Assembly: GCA_027604685.1 (NCBI GenBank)
Contig: JADHYX010000410.1
Location: 1-19,589, forward strand
From: Lobulomyces angularis
Taxonomy: Eukaryota; Chytridiomycota; Chytridiomycetes; Lobulomycetales; Lobulomycetaceae
Reading direction: 5' to 3'
DNA length: 19,589 bases
Both the position numbers and the translations under genes were made by a program. The notes beneath the pieces are model-generated. The model made no database searches, was not told the DNA's origin, and worked only from the letters and a program-made list of their open reading frames with translations. Positions 16,783 to 19,589 of the stretch are shown here, piece by piece (position 1 is the first letter of the stretch; every line of letters starts with the position of its first letter).

Positions 16783-18319
16783 ATGAACTTTTTAAAACCT
16801 GCTTCACTTTTACTACTTTTAAGCACTGCTCTCGCAGCCCCTAGTGCCACCACTGGCGTTGAAAACCAATACATCATTAAACTCAGATCTGAAGTTGCTG
16901 CTCTTTCTGGTGATGTTTTGGACTCCCACTTATCCTGGTTGGATGAAGTCTTGTTAAAACACGCTGATGCCAATAGTCTTCTTCCTGGTACCAAATCCGT
17001 TGTCCTTCATAAATATGTAAATTGAAATCCATTACAATCAAGTTTCTTTTTAATAATTTTTAAAAAATTCAGGGAAATCTTGGAAGTGGGTTTACAGGTT
17101 ATGCATTAAAAGCTTCAAATGCTGTTCTTGAAGAAATTAGACAAAACAGTCAGGTAGAATATGTTGAAGCAGATGCCATTGCTACTGCAATTGGATGGCC
17201 AACCCCTAAGCCGACTACAACTTCAACTGCCACTGCAACTTCAACCAAACCTGCATCTTCCACTGTTACTTCAACCCCAACACCTGGTCCATCTGATGTT
17301 ACTTGGGGTCTTGACAGAGTTGATCAAAGAAATTTACCATTAAATAGTCAATATAACCCAAGTGGTAATGGTGCTGGAATCACTGTGTATGTAGTTGACA
17401 CTGGTATCACAGCTGGACATCCTCAATTTGAAGGTAGAGCCTCTGAAGGTGCTTACTTTGTTGAAAATGATGCTAAAGATGGAAACGGACGTAAATAAAT
17501 TTGAAACAGATATTATTTATTAAATAATTTTTTAATTAACATAAAAAGATGGTACTCATTGTGCTGGAAGCGTCGCTTCTAAGGATTATGGAGTTGCAAA
17601 AGCAGCAAAAGTTGTTGGTGTAAAAGTATTAGGAGCCAATGGTTCTGGATCTTATTCAGGAGTTATTGCAGGTATCAACTGGGTTGCTCAGCAAGCTACT
17701 GCTGGTAAGAGTGTGGCTTCAATGTCCCTTGGAGGTGGAAAAAGTCAAGCAGTTGATGATGCAGTCAATGCTGCAGTCGCAAAAAATATTCCATTTGCAG
17801 TTGCTGCTGGTAACTCTAATGGAGTGGATGCATGTAATGCTTCACCTGCTGGTGCTTCTGGTGCATTCACTGTTGCTGCATCTGATAAAAACGATAAAAA
17901 AGCTTCTTTCTCTGATATTGGACCATGCGTTGAAATTGGTAAGAATATAAAATATTCTAAAAATCTTAGATCTGTAATTTTTAATATTAAAAAAAAAAAA
18001 AAAAAAATTAGTTGCACCTGGTGTTGACATAACCTCTACTTGGATTAATAATGGTTTAAAAACTATCTCAGGAACTTCTATGGTATTAAAAAATAAATTT
18101 TAACATCTAGATTATTTTTTTTTTTTTTTTTAACAATTAATAATTTTGTTTTTTTAGGCCACTCCTCACGTTGCAGGTGGCTTTGCAGCACTTCTAAGTC
18201 AACAATCCTTCTCTTCTGCTCAAGCTGCTTATGACGCATTATTAGCAAAGAGCACACCTGGAAAAATTACTGGTTTACCTGCAAACACTGCTAACAAATT
18301 ACTTTATGTTGGTGCTTAA
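16783..18319 (+). CDS. Secreted proteinase K-like subtilisin (S8) precursor
   Basis: Five exons (16783-17016, 17073-17490, 17549-17938, 18012-18082, 18158-18319) give 424 residues. A signal peptide (about 1-19, hydrophobic LLLLLSTALA, cut near AAPSA) is followed by an I9 inhibitor-type propeptide (about 28-115, YIIKL to VEYVEADA). Next is a Thr/Ser/Pro-rich linker at about 121-151, then the catalytic domain from about 153. The triad is D187 (VYVVDTGI), H218 (DGNGHGTHCAG, whose codon is split by an intron) and S370 (ISGTSMATPHVAGG); the oxyanion Asn lies in VAAGNSNG. It is a serine endopeptidase matured by propeptide removal and exported. Such enzymes in fungi digest host or substrate protein. 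The linker is an unusual addition. Exon 4, which carries the catalytic Ser, lies between introns with A19 and T17 runs. Codon use is less AT-biased than in the neighbours, suggesting high expression. Confidence 0.97.
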
Positions 18320-19589
18320 GTAAAATTTTAAGAAATTTTACATTTCGGATTTTTTTCTGGTTTTTAAAGTTTATGATAGAAAATAAAATTTAAAAAATAA
18401 AATATTATTGAAAAAGTTATACTTAATAATTTTATTAATTTAATATTTTCTTTTTGATGCACTTTTAAATAGTTGGATTATTCATTAATTATAACACTAT
18501 GTCAAAAAATTTATGGCTAAAACTATAAAAATGACCACTGAATATAAAAAACTGTTCTTCAGAAAATAAAACTAAAATTTTGATAGCTTGACACTATACA
18601 AATTTCTTGTGTTTGTGGAACATGTTTAACTTATTCTTTTAAAAAGCAAATTATCAATTGACAAGCATTCTTCTTTATTTATATGTGGAATTTTTATTTT
18701 TATGCATGAATTGTATCTAAGTTGCAATTTTATTTTATTTACTTTATTTAACCAATATTCAAACTCTAAAATATAATGATATTACGAATAAATAAAGTAC
18801 AATCAAGCGACATTCCCATCTATATTTGACAATTGTCCAAAATACAGTTTTTTTTATCCACTTCTGAACTTGTAAAATGAATTGTTTTAGAAAATGTTTA
18901 AATGAAAAAAAGAGAAGGTTTTATCATTTTTTTGTTATATTTTATTGAAAGCGGGATTTCAATACTAAAATTTCTTAGTATTATTATCAAATGGATAATT
19001 GTCATTTTCTTGAGAACATAGCAGTCACAGTGAATCGTATAAATGGCTTGTTTTAATTTGATTCTTCATTTTTGTAAGTTCAGGTTTGGAATACAGCTGT
19101 TATTTTTTCTGCAAAAAACATATTTTCAACGTATATATTTGATTCAACCTGTTTTGTATTCTTTACTTTCCATTAATTACTTTCAACTTCGATTATCTTT
19201 TTGTCGGAGTTTAAATTATCGAATTAATGTCGTTTAACTAATGTTTTATACATCAAACTTTTTTTTTAAACCATTCAAATTTGTGATTCATTAACGCCTT
19301 CAACACAGTCAATCTTGTGTTTGGTAGACCTTTTTCAAAATTAAAAAAATTAAAATATGTTGTGCATTGGTTAACAAAAGATATTAGAAATACTGTTGGA
19401 ATTTCAAGAATTTAAAAATTCTGAATATTGTTTTCTTACTGTATATGCTGAGTAATCAAAATAATAGATTGTTTTCAAAGTAGGGATTTCGGTTTGGCTG
19501 ACTTTAAACTTGCACTTTTCAAAGTTGTATATTGTCGAACTTTCGCGATATTTGAAGATATTTAAATTACTCATCAGATTATTTGGTTA
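18320..19589. other. AT-rich region, nothing recognised
   Basis: About 1.27 kb downstream of the subtilase. Short open frames such as 19043-19237 are Phe/Leu-rich, with no family resemblance and no consistent splice partners. No RNA gene or repeat could be supported. Confidence 0.5.
18382..18387 (+). terminator. Possible AATAAA polyadenylation signal
   Basis: AATAAA about 60 nt after the subtilase stop, with a second copy about 15 nt further on. Candidate only, because the motif is frequent in AT-rich DNA. Confidence 0.4.

Noticed and set aside
16770..16994. Minus-strand open frame over the subtilase start
   Set aside because: Antisense shadow of exon 1, which encodes a clear signal peptide and propeptide on the plus strand.
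17161..17343. Leu/Gln-rich plus-strand frame
   Set aside because: Frame-shifted reading of the protease linker; the true frame encodes the Thr/Ser/Pro linker and WGLDRVDQR.
17745..18030. Minus-strand open frames under the subtilase
   Set aside because: They are antisense to a certain protease exon and run through its poly(A) intron; the Phe run is only the homopolymer translated.
19043..19237. Short plus-strand open frame in the right flank
   Set aside because: 64 residues, Phe/Leu-rich, with no motif, no splice partner and an upstream region without promoter signs.
1..19589. CRISPR array, bacterial operon or plasmid features
   Set aside because: The window is eukaryotic (spliceosomal introns in every gene). 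No regularly spaced identical repeats with unique spacers are present; the 1-685 repeat is degenerate and irregular.
1..19589. Alternative genetic code (TGA or TAG read as an amino acid)
   Set aside because: TGA and TAA end the joined frames at positions that fit family lengths, and no in-frame TGA or TAG needs to be read through after introns are removed.

Overview
The window is AT-rich eukaryotic nuclear DNA carrying seven protein genes with many very short introns. I joined the exons by hand. 43 introns can be placed, nearly all 36-85 nt, and 41 of them begin GTA. With these introns every gene reads in one frame from ATG to stop. TAA and TGA serve as stops, so the code looks standard. A proteinase K-type secreted subtilase, plus APC7 and MED25 (both missing from budding yeast), suggests an early-diverging fungus or fungus-like opisthokont such as a Rozella, aphelid or chytrid relative. 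That placement is inference, not proof.

Layout. 1-1684: non-coding, with a degenerate tandem repeat (three partial copies in 1-685), hairpins, a G-rich tract and a possible decayed retrotransposon gag fragment. 1685-2571 (+): a small SRA1/Sec31-tail domain protein. 3068-6144 (+): a 1000-residue protein, the most unusual item, that looks like an NRPS-type condensation domain without its catalytic histidines, split by a coiled-coil and SAM-like insertion. 6244-8303 (+): APC7, a TPR subunit of the anaphase-promoting complex. 8444-11185 (-): Mediator subunit MED25, ending in a run of 21 glutamines and convergent with APC7. 11422-12328 (-): a Yop1/REEP5 ER-shaping protein. 12799-14538 (+): an OGFOD1/Tpa1 prolyl hydroxylase, divergent from the Yop1 gene. 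14539-16782: 2.2 kb without a protein gene but with several structured, locally GC-richer elements that may be small RNAs. 16783-18319 (+): a secreted proteinase K-like subtilisin. 18320-19589: AT-rich, nothing recognised.

The genes do not form a pathway. They are an ordinary mix of housekeeping functions (cell cycle, transcription, ER shape, translation-linked hydroxylation), one secreted protease and one unfamiliar pseudo-enzyme. The subtilase exons look less AT-biased and use C-ending codons more than the neighbours, which fits high expression.
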